Shown here piece after piece: positions 34,720-43,997 of a stretch of DNA of 64,000 bases. The number at the start of each line of letters is the position of its first letter. Position 1 is the stretch's first letter. The notes below the pieces were generated by a model. That model made no database searches. It was not told the DNA's origin and worked only from the letters and a program-made list of their open reading frames with translations. This DNA comes from Ferdinandcohnia sp036965045 (GTDB lineage: Bacteria; Bacillota; Bacilli; Bacillales; Bacillaceae_L), in contig NZ_JBALOV010000035.1 of the NCBI RefSeq assembly GCF_036965045.1, positions 62,001 to 126,000 of the forward strand. The letters run 5' to 3'. The position numbers were made by a program, and so were the translations under genes.

Positions 34720-34937
34720 CGTATTGCCTCCCATCGTTCATAGTGTTTTCTTTTTTTATTGTTTAATAATCCTTCTATCTTTATTCATCCCTACATATAT
34801 TTTTATCAACGGTCGTCCTCACACGAACAAAATAAGGATTGACTAATATAATAAAATAAAAATATTCACACAAAATGAATAGCCTGTTTCACTCCTAAAA
34901 CAAAAATATGAAACACACTTGAGTAGGAGGCGTGATT

Positions 34938-36266
34938 TTGGGGAAAATTTATGTATTAGACACGAATGTATTATTGCAAGATCCTAGAGCAATATTCTCA
35001 TTTGACGATAATGAGGTTGTTATACCCGCAGTAGTGTTAGAAGAGGTAGACTCAAAAAAACGTTATATGGATGAAATAGGCAGAAATGCGAGGCACGTAT
35101 CAAAACTTATTGATAATTTACGGCAAACAGGGAAGCTGCATGAAAAAATTCTGCTTGAAACAGGTGGAAGCCTTCGGATAGAATTAAACCATAGATCCTT
35201 TCACGAACTTCAAGAAATCTTTGTAGAGAAAACAAACGATAATCGCATCTTAGCCGTGGCTAAAAACCTTTCATTGGAAGAACAATCAAAAGAGAATGGA
35301 AAACAGGTGATTTTAGTCAGTAAAGATGCATTGGTACGTGTAAAGGCTGATGCACTAGGGTTACAATCCGAAGATTTTCTAAGTGATCGTGTTGTTGAGG
35401 TTGATCATATTTATTCGGGATTTCTCGAAATTTATATAAACCGTAATCTTTTTGATCTTTTTTATGAAAAAGGGGAACTTCATGTTACAGAGTTAGTCAA
35501 TCACCCATTTTATCCAAATCAATTTATTTTATTAAAAGATGCATTAGGGGGCTCGTCATCCGCTATTGGGATTGTTGATAAGTCAGGTAATGTAGTAAAG
35601 AAGCTCCAATTTAAACAGGATCATATTTGGGGGATTAAACCAAGAAATGTACAGCAAACCATGGCCTTTGAACTGCTATTAAGAGATGATATTCCATTGG
35701 TGACGTTAATTGGTAAGGCTGGAACGGGGAAAACATTGCTAGCTTTGGCAGCCGGTTTAATGCAAACAGAAGATTTAGGGCAGTATAAAAAGCTGTTGGT
35801 CGCTCGCCCAATAGTCCCTGTAGGTAAAGACATTGGTTTCTTACCTGGCGAAAAACAGGAAAAGCTTAGGCCGTGGATGCAACCAATCTTTGATAATCTT
35901 GAATATTTATTTAATACAAAAAAGCCTGGAGAATTGGATGCTATTCTAGCAGGAATGGGCTCAATCGAGGTTGAGGCTCTAACCTATATAAGAGGCAGGA
36001 GCATTCCAGAGCAATTTATCATCATTGATGAGGCGCAAAATTTAACCAAGCATGAGGTTAAGACAATCCTTACAAGAGTCGGGGAAAAGAGTAAAATCGT
36101 GTTTATGGGAGACACTGAACAAATTGACCATCCCTATTTAGATGAATACAACAATGGATTAACATATGTCGTAGAGAAATTTAAGGACCAAAAGATTGCC
36201 GGTCATATTCGCTTAGTAAAAGGAGAACGGTCAGGTCTTGCACAATTAGCAGCAGATATTCTTTAA
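34938..36266 (+). CDS. ylaK: PIN-PhoH family protein YlaK
   Basis: 442 residues from TTG at 34938, 7 nt after AGGAGG; a GTG at 34932 is too close to it. An N-terminal PIN ribonuclease domain (VLDTNVLLQDP, EEVDSKKRY, NDNRILAVA) precedes a PhoH ATPase domain with Walker A GKAGTGKT and Walker B IIIDEAQN. PhoH2 proteins of this build can act as RNA helicase/RNases. The B. subtilis ortholog YlaK has the same length. Process unknown. Confidence 0.92.
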   Translation: MGKIYVLDTNVLLQDPRAIFSFDDNEVVIPAVVLEEVDSKKRYMDEIGRNARHVSKLIDNLRQTGKLHEKILLETGGSLRIELNHRSFHELQEIFVEKTNDNRILAVAKNLSLEEQSKENGKQVILVSKDALVRVKADALGLQSEDFLSDRVVEVDHIYSGFLEIYINRNLFDLFYEKGELHVTELVNHPFYPNQFILLKDALGGSSSAIGIVDKSGNVVKKLQFKQDHIWGIKPRNVQQTMAFELLLRDDIPLVTLIGKAGTGKTLLALAAGLMQTEDLGQYKKLLVARPIVPVGKDIGFLPGEKQEKLRPWMQPIFDNLEYLFNTKKPGELDAILAGMGSIEVEALTYIRGRSIPEQFIIIDEAQNLTKHEVKTILTRVGEKSKIVFMGDTEQIDHPYLDEYNNGLTYVVEKFKDQKIAGHIRLVKGERSGLAQLAADIL

Positions 36267-36275
36267 GAATGAGGA

Positions 36276-36320
36276 AAGCCTGTACTAATCCGTTTAGAGG
36301 GTTGGAACAGGCTTCATTTT
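36276..36320. terminator. Terminator between ylaK and ylaL
   Basis: AAGCCTGT pairs with ACAGGCTT across a 23-nt loop, followed by a T-rich segment. Confidence 0.6.
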
Positions 36321-36324
36321 CATG

Positions 36325-36822
36325 TCATTCAATGACAAAACGAGTTATATTTTTTATAGGATTCTCACGATTAGAGCCATCTCCGAAATAATAATGGACA
36401 GGACCATCTTCACGTAAGGGCTTACCTTCTTTTGAAAATCCCAGAACGGCATCATATGCTTCACTGAGTGGAATCGTTGTTTCTTTGTCTTGTTGAACAA
36501 TTTTTAAGATGGTAGCGTCCTCAAGTGGTTCCGCATTTTTAAGAAAATCCCCAAACGGGATTCCAAATGTACCCGTTAATGCTTTTTCCTTTAAAAATTT
36601 TTTCTCTGTTTTTAAAGTCGGTGGGTAAATCGCACCTTCGCGGATTTCTCGATCCCAATGCTTTGACACCGATTTTGTGTATTCGCTTAAATCTTCCTTT
36701 ACGTCTTGATCTGATTCGAAATATGTAAGTAAATCTACTCTACGATCATCAAAAATCCATACACTAGGATCAAGTGTGATTTTAAATTTTGTTTGTCCTT
36801 CAATCATAATAATTGAGTTCAT
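36325..36822 (-). CDS. ylaL: YlaL-like protein
   Basis: 165 residues. It shows a strand-rich N-terminal part (FKITLDPSVWIFDDRRVDL), then an alpha/beta region with FGIPFGDFLKNAEPL and a C-terminal PVHYYFGDGSNR segment. Its place between ylaK and ylaN identifies it as YlaL; the glutaminase gene that follows in B. subtilis is absent. AAAGGA lies ~11 nt before the chosen ATG. Function unknown. Confidence 0.7.
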   Translation of the reverse strand: MNSIIMIEGQTKFKITLDPSVWIFDDRRVDLLTYFESDQDVKEDLSEYTKSVSKHWDREIREGAIYPPTLKTEKKFLKEKALTGTFGIPFGDFLKNAEPLEDATILKIVQQDKETTIPLSEAYDAVLGFSKEGKPLREDGPVHYYFGDGSNRENPIKNITRFVIE

Positions 36823-37034
36823 TCATGAATCATTCCTTTCAACCATAATTATAGAGGTTTTGGACCGTAATAGGAAGTATCAACACGTTAAATCTTCAAA
36901 TAAGAGCGCTATTTATTAAGGAAATCGAAATTAAAGAATAATAGTCTTATCTATTTATTCTTGCAATTTTACTGTATAAAGGTTAATATTTATAGATAGG
37001 ATTAGGTATCGCTTCTGAACGGAGGGGTTATAAA

Positions 37035-37316
37035 TTGACTTCAGAGATTTCGGTGAATCATCGTGAAAAAGCATTGGCTTTACTACAAGCAGATGCTGAA
37101 AAAATATTAAAACTTATTAAAGTTCAAATGGATAATTTAACCATGCCTCAATGTCCACTGTATGAAGAAGTGCTGGATACGCAAATGTTCGGATTATCCA
37201 GGGAAATAGATTTTGCAGTTCGATTAGGATTGATAGAGGGGCCTGAAGGAAAAGAGCTCATCTCAAAACTTGAACGTGAATTATCCGTTCTCCATGAAGC
37301 TTCAACCCGAAAATAG
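37035..37316 (+). CDS. ylaN: YlaN (UPF0358), iron-linked Fur modulator
   Basis: 93 residues, TTG start after GGAGGGG. A three-helix protein with ALALLQADAEKILKLIKVQ, in two parts, at the N-terminus and the conserved CPLYEEVLDTQMFGLSREI, also in parts. YlaN is essential in iron-poor medium in B. subtilis and has been reported to bind iron and the repressor Fur. Single gene with its own terminator. Confidence 0.92.
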   Translation: MTSEISVNHREKALALLQADAEKILKLIKVQMDNLTMPQCPLYEEVLDTQMFGLSREIDFAVRLGLIEGPEGKELISKLERELSVLHEASTRK

Positions 37317-37334
37317 GTAACGAATAGATAAATC

Positions 37335-37376
37335 AACTCAAATTATCCGCACCTTTGGATAATTTGAGTTTTTTTA
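37335..37376 (+). terminator. Terminator after ylaN
   Basis: AACTCAAATTATCC and GGATAATTTGAGTT, 8-nt loop, then a T-run. Confidence 0.95.
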
Positions 37377-37561
37377 TAAGATGGGGTTTACAGGTTTCTG
37401 TTTTTACAGTACTTTTATAAAAAGGTTTTTCACGCGTTACATATTATTATTTACAATTTAGTAGGATATAAGATTATAAGAAATTGTAGGATTTTACGAT
37501 ATATGCCGAGCAAATATAGTACAATTAGTAATTATACCTTGTAATTTAGAGGAAGATGCCA

Positions 37562-38776
37562 ATGCTTAAGAAAATTTTAAAATCATATGATTATACCCTT
37601 GTTGTTGCTGTTTTTCTTTTATGTTCTTTTGGACTTGTCATGGTCTATAGTGCAAGCATGGTCATTGCTTCTGCCCCAAAGTTTGGAGAAAACCCATCCT
37701 TCTTTTTTGATCGACAAAAAGTAGCCTTGCTCGCTGGGACAGCAGCATTTTTTGTTACGATGATTTTACCTTATAAAATTTATGCATCGAAAAAAGTCCT
37801 TCTTACGATCGTACTAGGTTCTGTGGGGATGCTTTTATTAGTCTTTGCTATAGGTCATACGGCAAATAATGCACAAAGCTGGATCATGGTTGGAGCAAGG
37901 GGAATTCAACCATCAGAGTTTACCAAATTGAGCGTGATTATCTATCTTGCTGCTGTTTATTCAAAAAAACAAGCGTATATCAACCAATTTGGAATAGCAG
38001 TCATGCCACCTATTGCATTCACCCTTTTTATATGCATGACAGTAGCAATCCAGCCTGACTTTGGAACAGCTTTTATTATCGGGTTAATTGCTTTAACTAT
38101 CATTATTTGTTCGGGGATGAGTCTTAAAAGTCTTGGAAAACTAATGTTAGTCGGACTTGTTACAGCTATACTTTTATCACCATTACTCTACATTTTATCA
38201 GGTGGGATTCTATCTGAGGGACGTATGGGACGTTTCCTAGGATTTATGAATCCATTTGAAGATGAAAAGAATGGCTACCAATTAGTTAACTCCTATATTG
38301 CTTTAGGTGCTGGTGGGTGGAAAGGCCTTGGCTTAGGCCAGAGTATTCAAAAGTTTAATTACCTTCCAGAAGCCCATACAGATTTTATTATGGCAATCAT
38401 TGCTGAAGAATTAGGTTTATTTGGAGTCTTATTTGTATTATTATTGTTAGCATATATTGTTTTTCGAGGATTCCAAATTGCTAGAAAATGTACAGACCCG
38501 TTTGGAAGTTTGCTTGCGATTGGTATTTCCTCCATGATTGCTATTCAAACATTTATTAATTTGGGAGGATTAACCGGGTTGATTCCAATTACTGGGGTTA
38601 CCTTGCCGTTTATTAGTTACGGGGGTTCATCCTTATTATTGTTAATGGCTTCTATGGGAATCTTAATTAATGTTTCAATGTTTACAAACTATCATGCAAT
38701 GTACCGTACAAAGGAAAAACAGCCGCAAGATCAACCGGCTCGTTCCTTTCAAAAAAATTATGTCTCTTATAGATAA
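37562..38776 (+). CDS. ftsW: Cell-division lipid II polymerase FtsW
   Basis: 404 residues; ATG at 37562 (MLKKILKSYDY) chosen for spacing from GAGGA. Ten membrane segments of the SEDS family with GLVMVYSAS in the first helix, QPSEF, QPDFGTAF, PEAHTDFIMAIIAEELG and the C-terminal GVTLPFISYGGSS. It polymerises septal peptidoglycan with a class B PBP. pyc follows 65 bp later, as in B. subtilis. Confidence 0.95.
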   Translation: MLKKILKSYDYTLVVAVFLLCSFGLVMVYSASMVIASAPKFGENPSFFFDRQKVALLAGTAAFFVTMILPYKIYASKKVLLTIVLGSVGMLLLVFAIGHTANNAQSWIMVGARGIQPSEFTKLSVIIYLAAVYSKKQAYINQFGIAVMPPIAFTLFICMTVAIQPDFGTAFIIGLIALTIIICSGMSLKSLGKLMLVGLVTAILLSPLLYILSGGILSEGRMGRFLGFMNPFEDEKNGYQLVNSYIALGAGGWKGLGLGQSIQKFNYLPEAHTDFIMAIIAEELGLFGVLFVLLLLAYIVFRGFQIARKCTDPFGSLLAIGISSMIAIQTFINLGGLTGLIPITGVTLPFISYGGSSLLLLMASMGILINVSMFTNYHAMYRTKEKQPQDQPARSFQKNYVSYR

Positions 38777-38826
38777 AAACATCTATAGGTTGATGATAAA
38801 ATGCTTTAAAATTTTGAAGATGTTTT
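38776..38826 (+). promoter_or_regulatory. Stem bracketing the ftsW-pyc gap
   Basis: AAAACATCT (38776-38784) and AGATGTTTT (38818-38826) are perfect complements with a 33-nt loop, and the 3' arm ends 3 nt before the AAGGAGG of pyc. It may limit ribosome access or mark processing. No T-run, so it is not a terminator. Confidence 0.35.
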
Positions 38827-38841
38827 AGAAGGAGGATTTAT

Positions 38842-41800
38842 ATGGACAAGCGCATAACGAAGGTACTAGTTGCCAATCGAGGAGAAATCGCAATACGTGT
38901 ATTTAGAGCATGTACAGAGTTGCATATCCGTACTGTTGCTATCTATTCCAAGGAAGATGCAGGCTCTTATCACCGCTATAAAGCTGACGAGGCTTATCTA
39001 GTGGGTGAAGGTAAGAAACCAATTGATGCCTATTTGGATATAGAAGGAATTATTGAAATTGCAAAAGAAAATGACGTCGATGCTATTCATCCAGGATATG
39101 GATTTTTATCTGAGAATATTGATTTTGCAAGAAGATGTGAGGAAGAGGGAATTATCTTCATCGGCCCTAAAACGACACATCTGGATATGTTTGGTGACAA
39201 GGTAAAGGCAAGACTTCAAGCAGAAAAAGCAGATATCCCAGTCATTCCAGGCAGTGATGGACCTTTAAAAAGCTTAGAAGAGGCGGTTCGGTTTGGAGAA
39301 GAAAACGGCTACCCTGTCATCATCAAGGCATCACTTGGTGGAGGCGGACGGGGAATGCGTATTGTCCGTAACAAGGCTGGACTTAAAGAATCGTATGAGC
39401 GTGCTAAATCAGAAGCTAAGGCTGCATTTGGCAGTGATGAAGTTTATATTGAAAAGTTAATTGAAAATCCAAAACATATTGAAGTGCAAATTATCGGAGA
39501 TAGTCAAGGAAATATTGTTCATCTCTATGAGCGTGATTGCTCAGTTCAAAGACGTCATCAAAAAGTGGTAGAAGTAGCACCTAGTGTTTCTTTATCCGAA
39601 CAATTACGTCAAGACATTTGTGATGCTGCGGTAAAATTAATGAAAAATGTTCAGTATGTGAATGCTGGAACTGTTGAATTCCTTGTTGCAAATGATGAAT
39701 TCTATTTTATCGAAGTTAACCCGCGAGTACAGGTTGAACATACAATCACAGAAATGGTTACTGGTATTGATATTGTTCAAACACAAATCAAGGTTGCAGA
39801 GGGCCATTCTTTACACAGTAATGAAATCGGTATCCCGGCACAAGAAGATATTACAACACATGGGTATGCGATTCAATCACGTGTAACAACAGAAGATCCT
39901 TTGAATAATTTTATGCCTGATACAGGTAAAATTAGCGCATATAGAAGCGGTGGCGGTTTTGGTGTTCGTCTTGATGCCGGGAACGGATTCCAGGGTGCAG
40001 TTATTACACCATACTATGACTCCCTACTAGTTAAGCTATCAACACAAGCGTTAACCTTTGAGCATGCCGCATCCAAAATGGTCAGAAACTTGAAGGAATT
40101 CAGAATCCGCGGAATTAAAACAAACATTCCGTTCTTGGAAAACGTGGTAAAACACGAAAAATTCTTATCAGGTGAATATGATACCTCATTTATCGATTCA
40201 TCACCTGAGCTATTTATTTTTCCTAAAGCAAAAGACCGTGGAACGAAAATGCTTTCCTATGTGGGAACAGTAACAATCAATGGATTTCCAGGTGTTGAAA
40301 AGAAAAGAAAGCCAGTTTTTGATAAGCCTTTCTTACCTAAGGTAAGACATGATGAGCCAGTACCAGCCGGAACAAAGCAAATTCTTGATCAACATGGTCC
40401 AGAAGGTGTTGTAGATTGGGTAAAGGAACAAAAACAAGTTCTGTTTACGGATACAACATTCCGTGATGCTCACCAATCATTACTTGCAACAAGGTTTAGA
40501 ACGAATGATATTAAACATATTGCAGACCCTACTGCTAGGTTATTGCCAGAATTATTCTCACTTGAGATGTGGGGTGGCGCAACATTTGACGTGGCATACC
40601 GATTCTTAAATGAAGATCCGTGGGAGCGTCTTGCTACATTAAGAAAGCAGGCTCCAAATATTTTATTCCAAATGCTGCTGCGTGCTTCAAATGCCGTTGG
40701 ATATAAAAATTACCCAGATAATCTTATTCGCGAGTTCGTTAAAGAATCAGCTGAGTCTGGAATCGATGTATTCCGTATCTTTGACAGCTTAAACTGGGTG
40801 AAAGGTATGACTCTAGCGATTGATTCTGTTCGTAACAACGGTAAAATAGCTGAAGCAGCCATTTGTTACACTGGAGATATTACAGACCCAACACGTACAA
40901 AATATGATTTGCAATATTACAAAGAACTTGCAAAAGAACTGGAGCAATCAGGAGCACATATACTTGGAATAAAGGATATGGCTGGGTTGCTTAAGCCTCA
41001 AGCAGCCTATGCTTTGATTTCTGAATTGAAGGAGACCGTATCGATTCCAATTCACTTACACACGCATGATACAAGTGGAAATGGATTATTCGCTTACGCA
41101 AAAGCGATTGAAGCGGGTGTTGATATTGTTGATGTAGCGGTAAGTTCAATGGCAGGTCACACATCTCAACCGAGCGCAAACTCTTTATTATATGCATTAG
41201 AAGGTACAGAAAGAAAACCTGATCTTTCAGTAAAAGCTTATGAAGAGATTGCACGTTACTGGGAAGGTGTTCGTAAATATTATCAGGATTTCGAAAGTGG
41301 TATGAATGCACCACATACTGAAGTCTATCAACACGAAATGCCTGGCGGACAATATAGTAATCTACAACAGCAGGCTAAAGGAGTCGGCCTTGAATCAAGG
41401 TGGGAAGAGGTTAAAGAAATGTATCGTCGTGTAAATGATATGTTCGGCGATATTGTTAAGGTAACACCATCTTCCAAAGTAGTTGGAGATATGGCACTAT
41501 ATATGGTTCAAAATAATTTAACTGAAGATGATATTTATGAAAGAGGAGAAACATTAGATTTCCCTGATTCCGTTGTGGAACTTTTTGAAGGGTACTTAGG
41601 TCAACCACATGGTGGATTCCCTAGAGAACTTCAACGAATCATTTTAAAAGGACGTGAGCCTATTACAGTTCGTCCTGGAGAATTATTAGAGTCTGTTAAT
41701 TTCAGTGATATAAAAGATACACTAACTCACAGCTTAAATCGTGATGTAACAAATAAAGATTTAATTTCTTATGCGTTGTATCCAAAGGTATTTATGGACT

Positions 41801-42282
41801 ATCAAAAGACGTTTGAACAATTTGGCGATATTTCCGTACTAGATACACCAACTTTTCTTTATGGAATGCGATTAGGTGAGGAAATTGAAGTAGAGATTGA
41901 ACAAGGGAAGACCTTAATTGTAAAACTTGTTTCAGTTGGTCAAGCACAGCCAGATGGTACAAGAATTGTCTATTTTGAATTAAATGGGCAGCCTCGTGAA
42001 GTTATCGTAAAAGATACAAATATCAAATCAACTGTTGTTGCAAAGCTAAAGGCAGATCGTGATAACGAGAACCATATTGGTGCTACAATGCCTGGAACAG
42101 TGATTAAAGTATTGGTAGAAAAAGGCGATAAAGTCAATAAAGGGGACCATCTCATGATCACAGAAGCCATGAAGATGGAAACAACTGTTCAAGCTCCATT
42201 CACAGGTATCGTAAAAGATATTCACGTAGCGAATGGTGAGGCAATCCAGACGGGTGACCTTTTACTAGAACTTACAAAATAA
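38842..42282 (+). CDS. pyc: Pyruvate carboxylase
   Basis: 1146 residues, full length for the single-chain enzyme. Biotin carboxylase (~1-455: VANRGEIAIR, GGGGRGM, EVNPRVQVEHT), carboxyltransferase (~530-830: FRDAHQSLLATR, HLHTHDTSG), tetramerisation and biotin carrier domain with biotinylated Lys in EAMKMET (~1112). It makes oxaloacetate from pyruvate and bicarbonate. The activator acetyl-CoA is normal for the family; in B. subtilis apo-DarB also stimulates it. Confidence 0.97.
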   Translation: MDKRITKVLVANRGEIAIRVFRACTELHIRTVAIYSKEDAGSYHRYKADEAYLVGEGKKPIDAYLDIEGIIEIAKENDVDAIHPGYGFLSENIDFARRCEEEGIIFIGPKTTHLDMFGDKVKARLQAEKADIPVIPGSDGPLKSLEEAVRFGEENGYPVIIKASLGGGGRGMRIVRNKAGLKESYERAKSEAKAAFGSDEVYIEKLIENPKHIEVQIIGDSQGNIVHLYERDCSVQRRHQKVVEVAPSVSLSEQLRQDICDAAVKLMKNVQYVNAGTVEFLVANDEFYFIEVNPRVQVEHTITEMVTGIDIVQTQIKVAEGHSLHSNEIGIPAQEDITTHGYAIQSRVTTEDPLNNFMPDTGKISAYRSGGGFGVRLDAGNGFQGAVITPYYDSLLVKLSTQALTFEHAASKMVRNLKEFRIRGIKTNIPFLENVVKHEKFLSGEYDTSFIDSSPELFIFPKAKDRGTKMLSYVGTVTINGFPGVEKKRKPVFDKPFLPKVRHDEPVPAGTKQILDQHGPEGVVDWVKEQKQVLFTDTTFRDAHQSLLATRFRTNDIKHIADPTARLLPELFSLEMWGGATFDVAYRFLNEDPWERLATLRKQAPNILFQMLLRASNAVGYKNYPDNLIREFVKESAESGIDVFRIFDSLNWVKGMTLAIDSVRNNGKIAEAAICYTGDITDPTRTKYDLQYYKELAKELEQSGAHILGIKDMAGLLKPQAAYALISELKETVSIPIHLHTHDTSGNGLFAYAKAIEAGVDIVDVAVSSMAGHTSQPSANSLLYALEGTERKPDLSVKAYEEIARYWEGVRKYYQDFESGMNAPHTEVYQHEMPGGQYSNLQQQAKGVGLESRWEEVKEMYRRVNDMFGDIVKVTPSSKVVGDMALYMVQNNLTEDDIYERGETLDFPDSVVELFEGYLGQPHGGFPRELQRIILKGREPITVRPGELLESVNFSDIKDTLTHSLNRDVTNKDLISYALYPKVFMDYQKTFEQFGDISVLDTPTFLYGMRLGEEIEVEIEQGKTLIVKLVSVGQAQPDGTRIVYFELNGQPREVIVKDTNIKSTVVAKLKADRDNENHIGATMPGTVIKVLVEKGDKVNKGDHLMITEAMKMETTVQAPFTGIVKDIHVANGEAIQTGDLLLELTK

Positions 42283-42286
42283 TCAC

Positions 42287-42324
42287 AAAGGAACCCCAAT
42301 GATAAAACTTTGGGGTTCTTTTTA
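42287..42324 (+). terminator. Terminator after pyc
   Basis: AGGAACCCCAA pairs with TTGGGGTTCTTT across an ~10-nt loop. Confidence 0.88.
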
Positions 42325-42327
42325 TTA

Positions 42328-42358
42328 CAAAAAAACACCCGCGGGAGCACCCGCGGGT
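42328..42358 (-). terminator. Terminator after ctaA
   Basis: ACCCGCGGG and CCCGCGGGT with a 4-nt loop; the T-run is on the minus strand. Unusually GC-rich for this region. Confidence 0.88.
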
Positions 42359-42365
42359 TTAAGTC

Positions 42366-43343
42366 TTATTGAACTGTGATGGTTCGATTTGAATTAATGG
42401 CATCCTCATTTGTTTTCTGTGCCTCTGCTTTTAATGCCATTTCATTTTTATTACTTCTAGAGGATAATAAAATAAAGTAACTAAAAACTCCAAATAGGCA
42501 AGCAATAAATAAAGCATGTGCTAGTGCAATATAAAGATTCAGGCCTGATAAAACAACAATTGCACCGGAGATAACCTGTAGCAAAATTAAACCAAATGCA
42601 ATCATCCAGCCGTGATAAAGAACTTTTTCGTGCCTATAATGCTTATAAATACGAACAAAAAGTACCAATACCCAAATAAATAATAGCCCTGCTAACAGTC
42701 TGTGCCCCATTTGAATCCATTCGTGCATTTGAGTGGGAAGGCCAATATTATTATATGTACACACTGGCCAATCAGGACAAGCAAGTGAAGCGCCAACGTG
42801 GCGAACTAATGCCCCAGTATAGACAACAACTAAACTATAAATCGTTATTGCGTAAAACTGTGTTCGCAGTTTTTTATCAATCACTAGTGAATCGGCATCA
42901 AACTTTTTATCCACTTCAAAAATAAGTAACGTTAATAACAAAACCGAGGCAAAGGAGATAAGCGATATTCCGAAATGAAGAGCTAGTACGAGATCAGATT
43001 GTCCCCACATAACCGCCGCTGCACCAATCAGCCCTTGAAGAACTAAGAAAAAGAATGATACAAAAGCCAAAAATTTTGTTTCTCTTATATGACCGATTGC
43101 TTTCCAAGACCAGATTGATAAAACGAGAACTAAGATCCCAACGACTCCAGAGACGACTCTATGACTTAGCTCAACAACTAATTCAAATGTGATTTCATCG
43201 GGGATCAATTGACCGTGGCAAAGTGGCCATGAATCACCACATCCAGCACCTGATTCGGTTTTTGTTACTAATGCGCCACCGATTAATACAAATAGCATAC
43301 CGATTGTCGTTAACACCGATAACCATTTTAATGAACGGCTCAA
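42366..43343 (-). CDS. ctaA: Heme A synthase
   Basis: 325 residues, TTG start after AAGGTGA. Eight membrane helices in two four-helix halves. The loop cysteines CGDSWPLC and CPDWPVC are present in the two halves, and conserved His residues (LSHR, ALHFG, MGHR, ALAHA) ligate the hemes. It oxidises the heme O methyl to formyl, giving heme A for the oxidase coded next door. Divergent from ctaB. Confidence 0.95.
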   Translation of the reverse strand: MSRSLKWLSVLTTIGMLFVLIGGALVTKTESGAGCGDSWPLCHGQLIPDEITFELVVELSHRVVSGVVGILVLVLSIWSWKAIGHIRETKFLAFVSFFFLVLQGLIGAAAVMWGQSDLVLALHFGISLISFASVLLLTLLIFEVDKKFDADSLVIDKKLRTQFYAITIYSLVVVYTGALVRHVGASLACPDWPVCTYNNIGLPTQMHEWIQMGHRLLAGLLFIWVLVLFVRIYKHYRHEKVLYHGWMIAFGLILLQVISGAIVVLSGLNLYIALAHALFIACLFGVFSYFILLSSRSNKNEMALKAEAQKTNEDAINSNRTITVQ

Positions 43344-43997
43344 AAAATCACCTTCTTACCCTTATCAAACATTTATTTACTAGTTTTTAACTGAATTACT
43401 ACGATATTCATCTTATCTAAATAAAAGATAAAATTCAAAGAAACGCTCTTCTCGATATTACACAATTTGCGAATTCTTTACAAGCCACCTAAATTTGAAA
43501 AAAAATTATTATTGTAGTAAAAAAGGTTGAATATTATGAAGGAGTTTGCTAGAAATAGATAGGAGGGGAATTTTAATTTTTGACAAGTTCCTAAAAACAT
43601 AGGATTAACACTATTATTATAGTTATAATAGTATTTATATCGCGGTTTGTCAGCGGTGAAAAGGTCACAAAATAGTCATAAATTCTTAACGAAATGTTCA
43701 CAAAAATGTTTAAAAATGTGATTTAATATACAGAAAGGGTAGTTTTTAATATAATTTATAATATCTACAGCATAATAAACTTAACTAAGATAATAAATCT
43801 AATCATTTTACATACTACTTAACCCGAAAACGCTTTATTTTGTTTATTGCGTTTTTTAATACTGAAATAAGTACAAAATGGTTATAGGATTTTTAACTGA
43901 CATTTACTACATAAACAATGAGGTTGATTAGGTTGCTGTATTTAATGCACTCTCTTTAAGTTGAAAGTAAGGTTCAAGATAATAAGGAGGCTTCACG
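43344..43997. promoter_or_regulatory. Long ctaA-ctaB intergenic control region
   Basis: 654 bp, very A+T-rich, no credible gene. On the minus strand TTTTGTGACC (43663-43672) and ATTTTTGTGAA (43697-43707) repeat in the same orientation about 34 bp apart and resemble ResD-type sites (TTTGTGAA), expected since ResD activates ctaA in B. subtilis. TTGACA at 43580 and TATAAT at 43624 are isolated promoter-like elements, not properly spaced. Confidence 0.5.
43824..43838 (+). promoter_or_regulatory. Weak cre-like site upstream of ctaB
   Basis: CCGAAAACGCTTTAT keeps the central GAAAACG core of a CcpA site but misses three consensus positions. Catabolite repression of ctaBCDEF by CcpA is known in B. 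subtilis, so a site here is expected. Confidence 0.3.

Noticed and set aside
43918..43959. A 13-codon frame ahead of ctaB.
   Set aside because: No ribosome binding site precedes it, and nothing else supports translation.
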